Source: Streptomyces griseorubiginosus
GTDB taxonomy: Bacteria; Actinomycetota; Actinomycetes; Streptomycetales; Streptomycetaceae
NCBI RefSeq assembly: GCF_001514195.1
Contig: NZ_KQ948736.1
Location: forward strand, 563,328-627,327
Length of the DNA stretch: 64,000 bases
Reading direction: 5' to 3'
Under the pieces are notes generated by a model. That model was not told the DNA's origin, did not search any database, and was given only the letters and a program-made list of their open reading frames with translations. Position 1 is the stretch's first letter. Each line of letters begins with the position of its first letter. Both the position numbers and the translations under genes were made by a program. Positions 61,810-64,000 of this stretch are shown piece after piece.

Positions 61810-63953
61810 TGGACCGCACCGACCAGGACGCCGCCGCGTCCGCCGACCGCAAGCAGCGTCAGCGCGAGGCCTTCCACGCCGACGACCCGGCCGCCGGGCC
61901 GCTCACCACCGACCAGGGCGTCGAGGTCGACCACACCGACGACTCGCTCACCGCGGGTGAGCGCGGTCCGACGCTGATGGAGGACTTCCACTTCCGGGAG
62001 AAGCTCACCCACTTCGACCACGAGCGGATCCCGGAACGGGTGGTGCACGCGCGGGGCGCTGGCGCCTACGGGTACTTCCAGCCGTACGAGTCCTGCGCCG
62101 AGTTCACCCGGGCCGCCTTCCTCCAGGACCCGGCGGTCCGCACCCCCGCCTTCGTGCGGTTCTCGACCGTGCAGGGGCCGAAGGGCTCCGCGGACACCGT
62201 GCGGGACGTGCGCGGTTTCGCCACCAAGTTCTATACGTCCGAGGGCAATTACGACCTGGTCGGGAACAACTTCCCGGTCTTCTTCATCCAGGACGGCATC
62301 AAGTTCCCGGACTTCGTGCACGCGGTGAAGCCGGAGCCGCACAACGACATGCCCACCGGCGCCTCCGCGCACGACACCCTGTGGGACTTCGTGTCGCTCC
62401 AGCCGGAGACCCTGCACGCGATCATGTGGCTGATGTCGGACCGTGCGATCCCGCGCAGCTACCGCATGATGCAGGGCTTCGGCGTGCACACCTTCCGCTT
62501 CGTCAACGCGGAGGGCAGGGGCACCTTCGTGAAGTTCCACTGGAAGCCGAGGCTGGGCTCGCACTCGCTGGTGTGGGACGAGGCGCAGGAGTGCCAGGGC
62601 CGCAACCCGGACTTCAACCGGGGAGACCTGTGGGACGCCATCGAGGCCGGCGAGTACCCGGAGTGGGAGCTGGGGGTGCAACTGGTGCCGGAGGAGGACG
62701 AGTTCGCCTTCGACTTCGACCTCCTCGACGCCACGAAGCTGATCCCGGAGGAGCAGGTGCCGGTACGGCCGATCGGCCGGATGGTGCTCGACCGCAACCC
62801 GGAGAACTTCTTCGCGGAGACCGAGCAGGTCGCGTTCCACACCGCGAACGTGGTGCCCGGCATCGACTTCACCAACGACCCGCTGCTCCAGGCCCGCAAC
62901 TTCTCCTACCTGGACACCCAGTTGACCCGCCTCGGCGGCCCCAACTTCGCGCAGCTGCCGGTGAACCGGCCGGTTGCACCGGTGCGCACCAACCAGCGCG
63001 ACGGCGCCCACCAGAGCGCGATCCACCGGGGCACGAACTACTTCCCGAACTCCCTCGGCGGTGGCTGCCCGGCCCACGCCGGTGTGGACGGGAAGGCGTT
63101 CACGCACTACACCGAGCGGGTCGACGGGCACAAGATCCGGCGGCGCAGCCCGAGCTTCCAGGACCACTGGAGCCAGCCGGCGCTGTTCTGGAACAGCATG
63201 AGCGACTGGGAGAAGCAGCACATCGTCGAGGCGTTCCGCTTCGAGCTGGGCAAGGTGGACGCCCGGGCGGTGCGGGCCCTTACGGTCGAGCAACTGGCCA
63301 AGGTGAACGGTGAGTTGGCGACCGAGGTGGCCCGTGGCATCGGCGTGCCGCTGCCGTCGGGGCCCGCCGCCGAGGCCGCCGAAGCCACCGAGGCCTCCAA
63401 GTCCGCCTCTCCCGCGCTCAGTCTGGAGGCGCAGCGCGGTGACGGCTCGATCCGCACCCGGAAGATCGCGGTCCTGGTCACCGACGGGATCGACGCCGAG
63501 CAGGTGACCTCGGTGCGGGAGCGGCTGGCCGCCGAGGGCGCGATCGTGGAGGCGCTGGCCCCGGTCGACGGGGAGGTGCGGGGCGCCGACGGCGAGCTGT
63601 ACACCGTGGACCGTGCGCTGCCGACCGTGGCGTCGGTGCTGTACGACGCCGTCCTGCTGCCGGGCGGGCCCGTGGGCACCTCGCCGGCCGCCGCCGACCC
63701 CGACGCGCTGCGGTTCGTCCGGGACGCCTACCGGCACGGAAAGCCGATCGGGGCGCTCGGCTCGGGCGTGGGGATCCTGTCGGCCCTGGAGCCGGAGGGG
63801 CTGCGGCTGTCCACCGAGTTCCACCACGTGGAGTCCGACCTGGGCGTGGTCACGGAGACGTCGCCGGGCGCGGCGGGCGAGGAGTTCCTGGACGCGTTCG
63901 TGGCCGCGATCGCCGCGCACCGGCACTGGGACCGGCTGCCCACGCGCCACTGA
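61809..63953 (+). CDS. katE: Large-subunit monofunctional catalase (HPII/CatB type)
   Basis: 714 residues from ATG 61809. It is a clade 2 catalase with an extra C-terminal flavodoxin-like (DJ-1-like) domain. His80 ([15 protein letters not shown]) and Asn153 ([12 protein letters not shown]) are the distal-side residues, and [18 protein letters not shown] holds the proximal tyrosine ligand (RxFxY). The C-terminal domain, about 565-714, starts [20 protein letters not shown]. The enzyme dismutates H2O2. The S. coelicolor homologue CatB is osmotically and developmentally induced by sigma-B, matching the promoter of this operon. It is the last gene, followed by only 47 bases in the window. Confidence 0.95.
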   Translation: MDRTDQDAAASADRKQRQREAFHADDPAAGPLTTDQGVEVDHTDDSLTAGERGPTLMEDFHFREKLTHFDHERIPERVVHARGAGAYGYFQPYESCAEFTRAAFLQDPAVRTPAFVRFSTVQGPKGSADTVRDVRGFATKFYTSEGNYDLVGNNFPVFFIQDGIKFPDFVHAVKPEPHNDMPTGASAHDTLWDFVSLQPETLHAIMWLMSDRAIPRSYRMMQGFGVHTFRFVNAEGRGTFVKFHWKPRLGSHSLVWDEAQECQGRNPDFNRGDLWDAIEAGEYPEWELGVQLVPEEDEFAFDFDLLDATKLIPEEQVPVRPIGRMVLDRNPENFFAETEQVAFHTANVVPGIDFTNDPLLQARNFSYLDTQLTRLGGPNFAQLPVNRPVAPVRTNQRDGAHQSAIHRGTNYFPNSLGGGCPAHAGVDGKAFTHYTERVDGHKIRRRSPSFQDHWSQPALFWNSMSDWEKQHIVEAFRFELGKVDARAVRALTVEQLAKVNGELATEVARGIGVPLPSGPAAEAAEATEASKSASPALSLEAQRGDGSIRTRKIAVLVTDGIDAEQVTSVRERLAAEGAIVEALAPVDGEVRGADGELYTVDRALPTVASVLYDAVLLPGGPVGTSPAAADPDALRFVRDAYRHGKPIGALGSGVGILSALEPEGLRLSTEFHHVESDLGVVTETSPGAAGEEFLDAFVAAIAAHRHWDRLPTRH

Positions 63954-64000
63954 CCCCTCGGGGCACGTCGACGGTGACCTGCTGATCATGCGATCGGCGG

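Overview
The window has the sequence character of a high-GC actinomycete, almost certainly a Streptomyces. Third-codon G+C is extreme, GTG and TTG starts are frequent, there are GTGA/ATGA stop-start overlaps, secreted modular polysaccharidases with CBM2 domains, a CebR-type operator, and sigma-B-type promoters (GNNT-N14-16-GGGTAC). No rRNA, tRNA, CRISPR array, insertion sequence or prophage was found. Long open frames antisense to real genes are high-GC artefacts and are left out.

Layout. 1-4.9 kb: a formate/oxalate-type module (edge of a GntR-like regulator, FabH-like ketosynthase, OFA-family MFS transporter with a 45-residue companion protein, fdhD), then a YecD-like hydrolase and a MarR repressor with twin operators. 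4.9-14 kb: regulator/target pairs (MarR/quinone oxidoreductase, LysR/SBF transporter, Lrp/DHA2 exporter), a secreted or anchored propeller-like protein and a long-chain acyl-CoA synthetase. 14-22.3 kb: a five-gene leftward operon of exported carbohydrate-active proteins (GH105, a lyase-fold protein, a GH29-like protein with CBM32, a GH27-GH18 fusion, and a CBM6-FN3-FN3 PQQ-type sugar dehydrogenase). 22.5-26.2 kb: aldo/keto reductase, SDR, methyltransferase and PhyH-type oxygenase. 26.3-34.5 kb: a cellulase/xyloglucanase cluster, GH6 leftward and GH48 and GH74 rightward, with one perfect and two degenerate CebR-like boxes.

34.6-42 kb: an MmpS-like anchored protein, a WYL regulator, a small gene coupled to a frameshifted pseudogene, a methyltransferase/pterin dehydratase pair, two XRE regulators, a second methyltransferase, and an orphan narJ preceded by what looks like the scar of deleted narG/narH. 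42-51.2 kb: a second-type dnaK, a CorA-like membrane protein, OsmC, a MoxR ATPase/metallopeptidase-VWA pair, and a holin-like/phosphatase fusion. 51.2-55.5 kb: two metallo-beta-lactamase-fold hydrolases, a DedA protein, and an aminotransferase-fold protein without the catalytic lysine. 55.6-64 kb: an anchored surface protein, a SigB/SigF-family sigma factor, a thiamine-diphosphate enzyme, and a tightly overlapping stress operon (DUF2795, CBS, membrane protein, DJ-1/PfpI, large catalase) behind a consensus sigma-B promoter.

The parts most worth a second look are the five-gene exported carbohydrate operon with its GH27-GH18 fusion, the lysine-less aminotransferase coupled to a metallohydrolase, the in-frame 39-nt hairpin insertion in the stress operon, the narGH deletion scar, and the abundance of short tandem repeats at gene ends. 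Product names rest on motif recognition from the sequence and on remembered family features; no database search was possible.
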